Numbered from the stretch's first letter, positions 32,450 through 41,235 are shown. The stretch: DNA of 64,000 nucleotides from JBAVQS01 sp049694275 (GCA_049694275.1 JBAVQS010000050.1:1-64000); one strand, 5' to 3'. Program-made: numbers and translations. The notes: a model not told the origin generated them from the sequence alone.

Positions 32450-34900
32450 ATGCCTGCGTTAGAGTATATCGATCTCGACCTTGAAATTGTGCGAACGGCC
32501 ACGGGCTATCGCGCCGCCATGAATTCCCCGGCGGGTCAGGCGAGCGCGGATTTTGTATTGCCCTTTGAGAAATACGAATTGGACCTGCTCCTGGATCGGC
32601 TCGGCGGGCGGCGGCGCGCGACGCGGACCTTGCGCACGAAATGGGAAGAGATGGATGCAGCGCAGCAACTGGGCGGCAAGCTCTTTGACGCCGTGTTCAG
32701 CGGCGACCTCAAGAGCCTCTGGGCGACGAGCCAGTATGTCGCCGAGGAAAAGGGGGACGGGCTGCGCATCCGCCTCCGCCTCACCAATGCCCCGGACCTG
32801 GCCGACCTCCCCTGGGAATACCTGTATGACCCCGCGCTCGACCGGTTCTTTACCCTTTCCGTCAAGACGCCGCTGGTGCGTTTTCTTGAAATCCCACAGC
32901 GCATTCGCCCGCTCACGGTCCAACTGCCCCTCCGTATCCTGGTGATGATTTCCAGCCCGACCGATTATGACCCGCTCGACGTGGAGGGGGAGTACGCGCG
33001 CCTGGACCGCGCACTGGGTGCCGCGCAGGCGCAGGGGTGGGTAATGTTGACGCGGTTGGAAGAGGCGTCGCTCCTGGCGCTCACCCAGTGTTTACAGCAG
33101 GACGAGTTTCACATTCTGCATTTCATCGGACACGGCGTGTTTGACCGGCGCGTTGAGCAGGGGCTGCTGCTCCTGGAGGATGCCCAGCACAAAGGGCACC
33201 TGGTGCGCGCCCGGAACCTGGGGATGATGTTGCGTGATCATTCGTCCCTGCGGCTGGTCGTGCTGAATGCGTGTGAGGGGGCGCACAGCGCGAGCACCGA
33301 CCCGCTGGTGGGGGCGGCCCCGAGCCTGGTGCAGCAGGGCATCCCGGCGGTGATTGCGATGCAGTTTGAGATTACGGACCTGGCGGCCATTGCCTTTTCG
33401 CAGGGGTTCTACGGCGCGCTGGTGAACGGGTATCCGGTGGATGGCGCGCTGGCGGAGGCGCGTAAACGGATGTATGCGGCGGGGCATGAATTGGAATGGG
33501 GGACGCCGGTACTCTTTATGCGCGCGCCGGATGGCCGGATTTTCGACGTGACACAAGTCGCAGGTCACAGGTCACAGGTCGCAGGTCACCCGTTGCAGGG
33601 GACAGGGGACGTGGCGGCAGAGGCTAAGCGGCAAGCGGAGCTCAAGGCGCAACAAGAAGCGGCGGCGGAGGCCAAGCGGCAGGCGGAGCTCAAGGCGCAA
33701 CAAGAGGCAGAGGCCAAACGTAAGGCGGAAGCCGCAGCGCTGGAAAAGAAGCGGGCGGTGGAACTGGTTCTGCCACTGGTGCCGGGCGTGACGCTCGAGC
33801 TCGTGCGCGTGCCGGCCGGCGAATTCTGGATGGGGAGCAGCGATGCCGACAAGCAAGCCTCTTCCAATGAAAAGCCGCAGCATAAAGTGTATCTGGACGA
33901 GTATCTCATTGGCAAGTATCCGGTGACGGTGGCGCAGTTCGCGGCGTTCGCCAAGGCAACCGGGCGCGCGGTGCGGCTGCCGACCGAGGCGGAGTGGGAG
34001 AAGGGGGCGCGTGGGATGGATGGGCGGATCTATCCGTGGGGGAGCACCTTTGACCAGAACTTGCTCAACTCATCCGAAGGAGGCAAACGGGATACCACAC
34101 CAGTGGGGAGCTATCCGGGCGGGGCGAGCCCATATGGTGCGCTGGATATGGCGGGGAATTTCTGGGAGTGGTGCGCGGATTGGTATGCGGAAGATTACTA
34201 TCGGAATTCGCCGGCGCAGAATCCGACTGGCCCGGACGTGGGAGGAATTCGCGTCGTGCGCGGTGAGGGAAGAGCGATTGAACGATTCCGTTGGCGAACG
34301 CGTAGGGGCAATCCCTTGCGACTAAAGGGAGTCCCCGTTGGATGGTTGCCCTCGGGGGCGGGCACAAGGCCACGCCCCTACTTTATTGGTGTGCTCTATG
34401 AGGGAAGGGAGAAGGGGATGGCTAATGAATTGGTGATTGCGGTAAATGGCAAAGAGCATAGAGTCGAGGCTGCGCCGGACACCCCGCTATTGTACGTGCT
34501 GCGAAATGAGCTGGGACTGAATAGCCCACAGTTTGGCTGTAGATCGGAACAGTGCGGCGCGTGTCGGGTCCTGGTCGGCCAAAAGGCGGTCTCTTCGTGC
34601 AAAATGTCCGTCGCGGAAGCGGCCGGCGCGCCCATTACAACGGTGGAAGGATTGGGAACCTTGCAGGAATTGCACCCTATTCAACAGGCGTTTATCGCCG
34701 AGCAGGCGGCGCAGTGCGGCGTGTGTACCAGTGGCATGATGATTACAACGGCGGCGCTTCTCTGGGGGCATCCCCACCCGACCGACGAACAGATTCGTCA
34801 GGCCCTTGATGGGAATCTTTGCCGTTGTGGCTCGCACCTGCGGATTCTGCGCGCGGTCAAGCGGGCGGCGGACCTGTTAGCCGCAGTGGAGGAGATGTAA
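32450..34900 (+). CDS. CHAT protease-FGE-like protein with truncated FGE domain, in-frame with a [2Fe-2S] subunit
   Basis: An uninterrupted 816-residue frame. Residues 100-360 are a CHAT caspase-like peptidase with the His/Cys dyad H228 (HFIGHG) and C275 (VVLNACEG). Residues 370-385 derive from short CAGGTCAC DNA repeats, and 388-436 are an Ala/Glu/Lys/Gln coiled coil. Residues 440-605 are a formylglycine-generating-enzyme/SUMF1 domain (PAGEFWMGS, RLPTEAEWEKGARG, ALDMAGNFWEWCADWY). This domain lacks the segment normally lying between ATG and RAVRLPTEAEWE and stops after RVVRG. From about 616 the frame reads through an 80-bp palindromic repeat and continues into the 2Fe-2S protein starting at residue 657, which has its own ribosome site. 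The upstream half is probably a decayed CHAT-FGE gene; a true fusion protein cannot be excluded. In-frame codons before 32450 are not coding. Confidence 0.7.
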   Translation: MPALEYIDLDLEIVRTATGYRAAMNSPAGQASADFVLPFEKYELDLLLDRLGGRRRATRTLRTKWEEMDAAQQLGGKLFDAVFSGDLKSLWATSQYVAEEKGDGLRIRLRLTNAPDLADLPWEYLYDPALDRFFTLSVKTPLVRFLEIPQRIRPLTVQLPLRILVMISSPTDYDPLDVEGEYARLDRALGAAQAQGWVMLTRLEEASLLALTQCLQQDEFHILHFIGHGVFDRRVEQGLLLLEDAQHKGHLVRARNLGMMLRDHSSLRLVVLNACEGAHSASTDPLVGAAPSLVQQGIPAVIAMQFEITDLAAIAFSQGFYGALVNGYPVDGALAEARKRMYAAGHELEWGTPVLFMRAPDGRIFDVTQVAGHRSQVAGHPLQGTGDVAAEAKRQAELKAQQEAAAEAKRQAELKAQQEAEAKRKAEAAALEKKRAVELVLPLVPGVTLELVRVPAGEFWMGSSDADKQASSNEKPQHKVYLDEYLIGKYPVTVAQFAAFAKATGRAVRLPTEAEWEKGARGMDGRIYPWGSTFDQNLLNSSEGGKRDTTPVGSYPGGASPYGALDMAGNFWEWCADWYAEDYYRNSPAQNPTGPDVGGIRVVRGEGRAIERFRWRTRRGNPLRLKGVPVGWLPSGAGTRPRPYFIGVLYEGREKGMANELVIAVNGKEHRVEAAPDTPLLYVLRNELGLNSPQFGCRSEQCGACRVLVGQKAVSSCKMSVAEAAGAPITTVEGLGTLQELHPIQQAFIAEQAAQCGVCTSGMMITTAALLWGHPHPTDEQIRQALDGNLCRCGSHLRILRAVKRAADLLAAVEEM
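34302..34381. repeat. 80-bp GTAGGGGC palindromic repeat inside the CHAT-FGE frame
   Basis: The ends GTAGGGGC and GCCCCTAC are inverted. The body (CAATCCCTTGCGA, GGGAGTCCCC, TTGGATGGTTGCCC, GCACAAGGC) is nearly the same as the 83-bp copy at 52076-52158. It replaces the C-terminus of the FGE domain and happens to keep the frame open. Confidence 0.75.
34418..34900 (+). CDS. Molybdenum hydroxylase small subunit, two [2Fe-2S] clusters (IorA-like)
   Basis: 160 residues starting at ATG 34418 after GGGAGAAGGGG. The N-terminal plant-ferredoxin-like cluster is held by C41, C46, C49 and C61 (FGCRSEQCGACRVLV...SCKM). The second cluster in the helical domain is held by C100, C103, C135 and C137 (AAQCGVCTSGM; GNLCRCGSH). 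This is the electron-transfer subunit of xanthine oxidase-family enzymes, passing electrons from the Mo site to an acceptor. The molybdopterin subunit starts 1 base after its stop. No FAD subunit gene is near, as in isoquinoline 1-oxidoreductase/nicotinate-dehydrogenase types. It is in frame with the upstream CHAT-FGE gene. Confidence 0.9.
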   Translation: MANELVIAVNGKEHRVEAAPDTPLLYVLRNELGLNSPQFGCRSEQCGACRVLVGQKAVSSCKMSVAEAAGAPITTVEGLGTLQELHPIQQAFIAEQAAQCGVCTSGMMITTAALLWGHPHPTDEQIRQALDGNLCRCGSHLRILRAVKRAADLLAAVEEM

Positions 34901-34901
34901 C

Positions 34902-37079
34902 ATGGCGGATCAATCCAACTGGACCGACCCGAAAATGGATCGCACGACGCAAGCGCGCGACGCGTGGGCGCCGCCACGCGCGAACCAGATTGACGATTGG
35001 CTGGCGATTGCATCTGATGGGACAGTGACCGTATTGAGCGGCAAGGTTGAGCTGGGGACGGGGACCCGTACGGCGCTTGCGCAGATCGTCGCCGAAGAGC
35101 TCGACGTTCCCTTTGACCGCATCCGCATGGTGATGGGCGATACCGCGCTGACGCCGAATGAGGGCTATACCGCTGGCAGCAAGACCATCCAGGTCGGCGG
35201 GGTCGCGCTGCGCGAGGCGAGCGCGGAGGCGCGGCTGGCGCTGCTCGAGATGGCGACCGACCGGCTGGATGCGGCGTTAGACGAGCTCGTCGTAACGGAC
35301 GGGGTTATTGCGATACGCGATCGCCCGGAGCGAGCGGTGAGTTATGCAGAGTTGATCGGCGGCAAGCGCTTTAATCGTGAAATGACCGGCAAGGCTGTTC
35401 CCAAACGCCCGGAGGATTATCGCATTGTCGGCCAGTCGGTCGCACGGCTGGATTTGCCCGGCAAGTTCGCGGGCCAGCCCAGCTTTATTCAGGACTTGCG
35501 TTTGCCCGGTATGCTGCACGGGCGTATCGTCCGCCCGCCTAGCCCCGGCGCAATGCTCCTTTCCATTGACCGCGATTCGATTCAAGACATTCCTGGAGTT
35601 CAGGTCGTTCAGATCGGTAGTTTTGTCGGGGTCGTGGCCGAGCGCGAAGAGGTGGCGCAGCGTGCGGCGACCCAGCTCAAGGTCACCTGGCAGGAGCACC
35701 CCACCTTGCCGCCGGTGGACGAACTATTCGACTGGATTCGACAGCAGCCGACCACCGACCGGGTTGTCGTCGAGACTGGGGATGTAGACCATGCAATGGG
35801 GCAGGCAACCAGGCGGATCAGCGCAACCTATTATCAGCCCTACCAGAACCATGCCTCGATTGGGCCTTCGTGCGGGGTGGCGGATTTTCAGGAGGGGCAA
35901 CTCAAGGTGTGGGCGGCGACGCAGGGAGTTTATCCCCTCCGCAACGCGATCAGTGACCTGCTCCAACTCCCACCGGACAAGGTCCAGGTGACCCATGTCG
36001 AGGGCGCGGGCTGTTATGGGCAGAATGGGTCAGATGATGCGGCGGCCGACGCGGCTGTTTTGTCGCGGGCTGTTGGCCGTCCGGTACGTGTCCAGTGGAC
36101 GCGCGAGGAGGAATTTGCCTGGGAGCCCAAAGCGCCGGCGATGGTGATGGAGGTGTCCGGCGGACTGGATGACGCCGGGAATATTGTAGCGTGGGATTAT
36201 CAAGTTTGGACGCCGCCGCATACCACGCGTGCCGCGACCGGGAATGGACTGCTGGCGGGACAACTGATGACCGGCCAGCGTCCGCCGGCCAGGGGGTGGC
36301 TGGGTGGCGGCGACCGGAATGCGCCGACCGATTACCGCCTGCCGCACCAGCGCGTTCGCGCACACTGGCTGGCGCAATCCCCGGTGCGCGCCTCTTCGAT
36401 GCGCAGCCTGGGGGGCGCGGCAAATACTCTGGCCAACGAGTCGTTTATGGACGAACTGGCCGCCGCCGCGCAACGTGACCCATTGGAATTTCGCCTGGCG
36501 CACTTGACCGACCCGCGCGCACAAGCTGTATTGCGCGCTGCAGCCGAGCGCGCGAACTGGGAACCACGCGCCGCGCGTGCAACCCCCTGGCGGGGGCCGG
36601 AGGGCGCCGGGACCGGCCAGGGGGTTGCCTTTGCGCGGTATGAAAATACAGAAGCGTATGTGGGGATGATTGCACAGGTCACGGTCGATCCGGCGAGCGG
36701 CGAGGTCCGTGTCAGGCGCATTGTGGTCGCGCACGATTGTGGACTGATCATCAATCCCGATGGATTGCGCAACCAGATCGAGGGGAATGTGATACAAGCG
36801 GTCAGCCGGGCGCTCAAGGAAGAGGTCCGCTTTGACGAGCGGCGCATCCTCAGCCTCGATTGGGAGTCCTATCCCATTCTGACCTTTTCCGAGCTGCCTG
36901 AGGTAGAGATTGTTTTGCTCAACCGGCCCGATCAGCCCGCAGTTGGCGCCGGCGAGCCCGCCACCATCACGGTGGCCGCCGCCATCGCGAACGCGATCCA
37001 TGATGCAACGGGTGCGCGGGTGCGGCAGGTCCCGTTCACGCGCGTGCGTGTTCGCGCAGCGCTGGCGGCGAGCACCTAA
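34902..37079 (+). CDS. Molybdopterin-binding large subunit, xanthine dehydrogenase family (IorB/NicB-like)
   Basis: A 725-residue catalytic subunit that hydroxylates an N-heterocycle or aldehyde using water. Features are GKVELGTGTRTALAQIVAEEL, YTAGSKTIQ, GRIVRPPSPGA, the molybdopterin segments EGAGCYGQNGSDDAAADAAVL and RASSMRSLGGAANTLANESF, and the C-terminal catalytic glutamate in PAVGAGEPATI. The ATG has GGAGGAG upstream and lies 1 base after the small-subunit stop, so expression is coupled. It has no cytochrome c extension. Its stop codon overlaps the convergent MFS gene stop by 3 bases. The substrate cannot be predicted. Confidence 0.9.
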   Translation: MADQSNWTDPKMDRTTQARDAWAPPRANQIDDWLAIASDGTVTVLSGKVELGTGTRTALAQIVAEELDVPFDRIRMVMGDTALTPNEGYTAGSKTIQVGGVALREASAEARLALLEMATDRLDAALDELVVTDGVIAIRDRPERAVSYAELIGGKRFNREMTGKAVPKRPEDYRIVGQSVARLDLPGKFAGQPSFIQDLRLPGMLHGRIVRPPSPGAMLLSIDRDSIQDIPGVQVVQIGSFVGVVAEREEVAQRAATQLKVTWQEHPTLPPVDELFDWIRQQPTTDRVVVETGDVDHAMGQATRRISATYYQPYQNHASIGPSCGVADFQEGQLKVWAATQGVYPLRNAISDLLQLPPDKVQVTHVEGAGCYGQNGSDDAAADAAVLSRAVGRPVRVQWTREEEFAWEPKAPAMVMEVSGGLDDAGNIVAWDYQVWTPPHTTRAATGNGLLAGQLMTGQRPPARGWLGGGDRNAPTDYRLPHQRVRAHWLAQSPVRASSMRSLGGAANTLANESFMDELAAAAQRDPLEFRLAHLTDPRAQAVLRAAAERANWEPRAARATPWRGPEGAGTGQGVAFARYENTEAYVGMIAQVTVDPASGEVRVRRIVVAHDCGLIINPDGLRNQIEGNVIQAVSRALKEEVRFDERRILSLDWESYPILTFSELPEVEIVLLNRPDQPAVGAGEPATITVAAAIANAIHDATGARVRQVPFTRVRVRAALAAST

Positions 37080-38575
37080 TCGATCAGTATTTCGACCCCG
37101 GATTTCATCTCTCGGATGTTCAGCGTAAATATGACGACAACGCTCGCCAGGGCCATGACGCCGGCGGCGACCGCAAACACGATGCGATAGGCGTCGATCT
37201 CGGCTTTGAGCGTCATCAGGACGCCTGCCACTGCTCGGATGAGGGGGTTGACCGTGTTGACGATGCTATAGCGTGAGATGGCAATCAGGTTGTTCTCGGT
37301 CCCATTACTCAGAATCGTTGCAAACACTGAAATCCCGAATGCGCCAGAGATATTCCGGACGAGCGCCAGGATGGAAGAGGCAATGCCGATCTCTTCGGTT
37401 GGAATGACAGCGGCGATGATGCTGGTGCGCTGCGACATGCCAAACCCCAGGCCAAACGCCATGACGGACATGGGGATCATGATATCCAGGGCTGTCGAGC
37501 GTGCATCGACCTGAGTGTAAAGAAGCAAGCCCAATCCGCCGACGAGGGTACTGGCCGCAATCACGTACTTGGGTTGGACCTTGCCGACCAGGGTGACGCC
37601 GAGCGGTGAGGCGAGCATCATGAAAAAGGCCATGGGCATGAACAGGTATCCCGTCTGGGTTGCGCTAAAACCCAAAAAGGTCTGCACAAAGACCGGGATC
37701 AAAAATACGCCGCCCGACATGCCCATAAAGGTAATAAAGTTGTTGGCGAGCGCGGCATTGAACGCGGGGATCTTGAAAAACTTGAAATCGACAATTGGCT
37801 CGGGGTGCTTGATGTCAATCCGGTAAAAGATATAGCCGAACACGATCATGGTCAGGTAGCACGCGATGCTCCAGACGGAGAACCACCCCCAGTCTGTCCC
37901 CTGGTCGAGGACGAGGACCAGGGCCGAGAGCGAAATGCCCAGGGTAATCGATCCTGCAAAGTCAAAATGCATGACTTTGCGCTCTGACACTGACTCGCGG
38001 ATAAAGACAAGGGCCATCACGAGTCCAATAATGCCAACGGGCAGATTGACGAGAAAGACCGACCGCCAGCCAAAGTGGTCGATCAGTGGACCGCCGATCA
38101 ACGGACCAAAGACGATCGCGACCATAAAAGAGGAGGACCAGAGCCCGAGTGCCTGCGCCCGTGCCTTGCCATTGGGAAAGGTCACGGCGATGATCGCCAT
38201 CGCCGTCGGGTAATCCGCGGAGGCTGCGATGGCCTGGATGACGCGGAACACCAGCATGGAACTTAGATTCCAGGCCAGGCCCGTGAGGACAGAGCCAAAG
38301 ATAAAGATTGTAAAACCGAGGACGTAGATTCTGCGCCGGCCGATGCTGTCGCCCAGTTTCCCCCAGATCGGCACGAAAATGGCGTTTGCCAGGATATAGG
38401 CCGTCGCAATCCAGCCCGCCTGCGAGACCGAAATCGAGAAATCGTTAATAATCTTGGGAAGCGCGAGGTTGACTACGGTCGAGTCGAGACGTCCGAGGAA
38501 GGTCCCGATAATGACTGTTAGCAAGACCATCCACCGGAGGGGGTTCTGTTCCGCCGTTGCGTTATTATTTTTCAT
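37076..38575 (-). CDS. MFS drug efflux permease, DHA2 family (EmrB/QacA type)
   Basis: 499 residues with about 14 membrane helices. Motif A-like GKLGDSIGRRRIYVLG, motif D1/C-like WIATAYILANAIFVPIWG and RVIQAIAASADYPTAMAII fit the 14-helix DHA2 group that exports drugs with proton antiport. ATG 38575 is taken; an upstream in-frame codon at 38620 adds a basic, non-hydrophobic stretch. It is the last gene of a MarR-HlyD-HlyD-MFS operon, so it probably forms a multi-component pump with the adaptor proteins. Confidence 0.9.
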   Translation of the reverse strand: MKNNNATAEQNPLRWMVLLTVIIGTFLGRLDSTVVNLALPKIINDFSISVSQAGWIATAYILANAIFVPIWGKLGDSIGRRRIYVLGFTIFIFGSVLTGLAWNLSSMLVFRVIQAIAASADYPTAMAIIAVTFPNGKARAQALGLWSSSFMVAIVFGPLIGGPLIDHFGWRSVFLVNLPVGIIGLVMALVFIRESVSERKVMHFDFAGSITLGISLSALVLVLDQGTDWGWFSVWSIACYLTMIVFGYIFYRIDIKHPEPIVDFKFFKIPAFNAALANNFITFMGMSGGVFLIPVFVQTFLGFSATQTGYLFMPMAFFMMLASPLGVTLVGKVQPKYVIAASTLVGGLGLLLYTQVDARSTALDIMIPMSVMAFGLGFGMSQRTSIIAAVIPTEEIGIASSILALVRNISGAFGISVFATILSNGTENNLIAISRYSIVNTVNPLIRAVAGVLMTLKAEIDAYRIVFAVAAGVMALASVVVIFTLNIREMKSGVEILID

Positions 38576-38643
38576 CAATATCGTTTTGCGCGATCGACTC
38601 AACCCCAAGTCCCGCTCCATAAGCGGGACTTATGGGATTGGTT

Positions 38644-39342
38644 TTATTTATAGATCCACATCCGGGCGGACATGCCATTCACAATCTCGGGGTAATGGTT
38701 CGGATCGAAGGTGACTTTGATGTCGTACAGCTTTTCCTGTCGTTTGTCCGAAATGCTAAAGACGACGCTCCCCTGGTCGGCGGTTTTGGCGATTGAATCG
38801 ACCGTTCCTTCATATTCCCGATTATCATAGGCGTCAAGCGTAAACATGACCTTTTGCCCGATCTTGACATCGCCGAGACCCTGATCTTCTTGCAGGTGGC
38901 CGACCAGGCGCAAGCTGGCCGGATCATACATCTGCACAATGGGGGTCTGGTTGCTTGCAAATTGGCCCGGCGTGTTCTGTACCGAGACGATAATGCCCGG
39001 AACGCGCGCGCTTACGACGCGATCGCCAACGTTGAATAGTTGCTGGCCGACCACAACCCGGTCCCCTTCCTTGACATAGACCGCTTTGAGCACGCCCGGG
39101 ACGTCAGGTCCGATGGAGATAACCGGCGCTGAAATCTCAGAGGTCTCTATGGAAATCCTGGACTCTTGGTCCTGCCAATAGCGAAACCCGAAATAGCCGC
39201 CGGCCGCGACGAGGAGGACCAGAACGCCGATAAAGAGCGGGCTTTTGACGATCCGGCCCAGGGGGTTTCTTCTCCCGCCGGCAACCGGCATGTCCTGATT
39301 GGCAGTCGCGTCTGCCGGGGTGGATGAACGATTATCAGCCAT
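38644..39342 (-). CDS. HlyD-family membrane fusion protein, short form (EmrA-like)
   Basis: 232 residues. After a cytoplasmic start there is one membrane anchor (SPLFIGVLVLLVAAGGYFGF), then a lipoyl-like hybrid motif (SAPVISIGPDVPGVLKAVYVKEGDRVVVGQQLFNVG) and a barrel domain ending in GMSARMWIYK. The long coiled coil of EmrA is missing: the two lipoyl halves are joined almost directly, as in short adaptors of single-membrane bacteria. It should link to the DHA2 permease encoded 68 bases downstream. Confidence 0.82.
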   Translation of the reverse strand: MADNRSSTPADATANQDMPVAGGRRNPLGRIVKSPLFIGVLVLLVAAGGYFGFRYWQDQESRISIETSEISAPVISIGPDVPGVLKAVYVKEGDRVVVGQQLFNVGDRVVSARVPGIIVSVQNTPGQFASNQTPIVQMYDPASLRLVGHLQEDQGLGDVKIGQKVMFTLDAYDNREYEGTVDSIAKTADQGSVVFSISDKRQEKLYDIKVTFDPNHYPEIVNGMSARMWIYK

Positions 39343-39368
39343 AGTGAAATGCTCCTGATCCAATAGCG

Positions 39369-40544
39369 TTATTTGCCTGGGGTCTGTATCTGCGCGCTGG
39401 CCGTCAACCCGGGACGCAACGGCAACGTGTTCGCGTCGACGTCGATGATGATGGGCACGCTGGTGACGCCGGAGACGGTGCTTGCCAGCCAGCCGACGCG
39501 CGTCACTTTGCCGGTGATGGTCTTATCCTTGAACGCGTCCGGCGTGATTGACACTGACTGCCCGATCTGAATCTGCGCGAACAGCGCCTGATCGATACTG
39601 CCCTGAAGCTGCAGGTGCGAAAGGTCGGCCAGCAGCAAAACCGGGGAGCTGGGTCCGACCGATTCGCCAACGTGTGGGATCAGCGAAATGACAATGCCGT
39701 CGAACGGGGCGGTAAGGGTCGCGTTGGTCACTTGTTGCTGGGCCAACGCGAGCGCGGCTTGCGCCTGATCTACCGCCGCCTGGGCCGCCGCAATGTTGTC
39801 CGAATTGGGTTGTAGCCGCGAGAGGCCCGCCTGTGCCTGTTGCACCTGACCCCATGCCCCGGCCAGCTCCGCGGCCGTGGGATGGGTCAGCGCATTGTTA
39901 TAGGCCGCGATGGCTGCGTTGTAATTGTTCGTCGCCGTCTGCAACTGGAGCGACTGGGGCAGCATCCCGCTATAGGGATTGGTTGGCCCCCCGGCGCGAT
40001 CGTATGCGGCCTGGGCCTGATCGAGCGCGGCCTTGGCGTTTGCCACCTGGGTTCGCAGCGGCGCGAGGTCGTTGGCCGAGGGCCCGCCGCGGACCTTTTC
40101 ATAGTTCTTGAGTGTGGCGTCGACCGCGGCCTGCGCGGCGGCTGTATCCGCATCCGTGGCCGGGGATTTGATCTGGCTCAAACGCGCCTGCGCGCCAGCC
40201 AATGCCGCCTGGGCCTGCTGAACGGAGAGCTGTAACTCGGTCGTGTCGAGCACCGCGAGGGTGTCGCCCTTTTTGACCGTTGCTCCCTCCTGCACGCGAA
40301 GGTCGATAACCCGCCCGCTTCCTTTGAACATGAGGGTTGCTTGGGTAGGAGCGACAAAAGCGCCGAATATCTGGATGGTATTTGCCGGGGCTACTTGATT
40401 GGCGGGGACCGCCTGTGGCTGCGACGCGCTCGACGTGCTCGCCGGCGACGCCGCGACCCGCGCCGGTGGGTTTAGCGTCAGAATACCTGCGGCGACCAAC
40501 ACCAGCGCAGCCAGGACGGCAAATAATGTTCTAGGTTTGAGCAT
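39369..40544 (-). CDS. HlyD-family efflux adaptor with long coiled coil
   Basis: 391 residues. The signal/anchor is RTLFAVLAALVLVAAGILTL. The first lipoyl half contains GRVIDLRVQEGATVKKGDTLAVLD and is followed by a long alanine/glutamine-rich alpha-hairpin (QAQAALAGAQARLSQ ... AQAAVDQAQAALALAQQQV). The second half is APFDGIVISLIPHVGESV, and a beta-barrel ends at LRPGLTASAQI. It forms the extracytoplasmic tunnel or bridge of a tripartite or ABC-type pump. Two adaptors in one operon is unusual. GGAGG 6 bases before ATG 40544 supports the start. Confidence 0.87.
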   Translation of the reverse strand: MLKPRTLFAVLAALVLVAAGILTLNPPARVAASPASTSSASQPQAVPANQVAPANTIQIFGAFVAPTQATLMFKGSGRVIDLRVQEGATVKKGDTLAVLDTTELQLSVQQAQAALAGAQARLSQIKSPATDADTAAAQAAVDATLKNYEKVRGGPSANDLAPLRTQVANAKAALDQAQAAYDRAGGPTNPYSGMLPQSLQLQTATNNYNAAIAAYNNALTHPTAAELAGAWGQVQQAQAGLSRLQPNSDNIAAAQAAVDQAQAALALAQQQVTNATLTAPFDGIVISLIPHVGESVGPSSPVLLLADLSHLQLQGSIDQALFAQIQIGQSVSITPDAFKDKTITGKVTRVGWLASTVSGVTSVPIIIDVDANTLPLRPGLTASAQIQTPGK

Positions 40545-40621
40545 AAAAATCCTCCATTGCAAGCTGTAGTTTAATCATCACCTTGTGGCGGGGTAGCGCA
40601 TCGCGCAAGACCGCCGCCGAT

Positions 40622-41080
40622 CTATTTCTTGATTCCGGCGTGAGTGGGGGCCGCGACCTGCGCCAGCGCGCCCAGCCCACGTTCGAGCGCGGCGAGATCG
40701 GGCTCGCTCAATTCGTCGAGCCAGTCGCGCATCAACTCGCGCCGCCCTTCGCGTAAATGCTGCGCCAGCTTGTCCCCCTGGGCCGTCAGCCGCACCAGCG
40801 TCCGCCGGCGATCCTCCGGGTCTTCGTGTCGTTCGACCAATTGCGTCTGCACCATCTTGTCCACAAGGACGCTGGCCGCCGGCAATCCGATCTGCAGCTT
40901 GTCTGCGACGCCGCCCATCGACGTCGGGCCGGTATGGCAGAGCGCGAACAATACCTTGACCTGTCCCATCGTGAGGTCAAGATGCAGCCACTCTCCGGTA
41001 ATTGTCTCCCAGATGGAATGAAAAACCGCTTTTTGTGATTGAATGATGGCGTTAACCGCCGCGTCGCGTTTTGGGTTCAT
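40622..41080 (-). CDS. MarR-family transcriptional regulator
   Basis: 152 residues with the winged-helix core LDLTMGQVKVLFALCHTGPTSMGGVADKLQIGLPAASVLVDKMV and the wing HEDPEDRRRTLVRLTAQG. MarR proteins repress adjacent efflux genes and let go on binding phenolic or other small ligands. ATG 41080 follows GGAGAATTGCG. It is the first gene of the efflux operon, and its promoter overlaps three phased repeats, so autoregulation is expected. Confidence 0.9.
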   Translation of the reverse strand: MNPKRDAAVNAIIQSQKAVFHSIWETITGEWLHLDLTMGQVKVLFALCHTGPTSMGGVADKLQIGLPAASVLVDKMVQTQLVERHEDPEDRRRTLVRLTAQGDKLAQHLREGRRELMRDWLDELSEPDLAALERGLGALAQVAAPTHAGIKK

Positions 41081-41121
41081 CGCAATTCTCCCTGACACAG
41101 CCCCGCTTATGGTGGGGGACG

Positions 41122-41150
41122 ATTATAGTCAAATAGTTTCGACTTGTCAA
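41122..41150 (-). promoter_or_regulatory. Consensus sigma-70 promoter of the MarR-efflux operon
   Basis: On the minus strand TTGACA (41150-41145), exactly 17 bases, then TATAAT (41127-41122): a perfect consensus promoter. The predicted leader to the marR-family ATG is about 35 bases. Such a strong promoter implies tight repression. Confidence 0.85.
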
Positions 41151-41175
41151 ACTGTTTTTGCTTGTCGAATAGTAT
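41128..41175. promoter_or_regulatory. Three 18-bp-phased operator repeats overlapping the MarR promoter
   Basis: GTCAAATAGTTT (41128), GTCAAACTGTTT (41146) and GTCGAATAGTAT (41164) are spaced exactly 18 bp apart and cover the spacer, the -35 box and upstream DNA. Adjacent units also create a dyad AGTTT...AAACT. They are the likely binding site of the MarR-family protein. Confidence 0.6.
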
Positions 41176-41179
41176 TGAG

Positions 41180-41235
41180 CGTGGAAAACAAACGTGTCGC
41201 AGACACGGCGCGACAATGCGCGCGGTCTGCGACAC
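41180..41235 (-). terminator. Long hairpin terminator after the MinD operon
   Basis: A perfect 11-bp inverted repeat GTGTCGCAGAC (41194-41204) / GTCTGCGACAC (41225-41235) has an inner GCGCG/CGCGC stem. On the minus strand it is followed by GTTTGTTTTCC. It separates the MinD operon from the MarR promoter. Confidence 0.7.

Noticed and set aside
32450..34417. Diversity-generating retroelement with the CHAT-FGE gene as target
   Set aside because: No reverse transcriptase or template/variable repeat pair is seen in the window; kept only as speculation.
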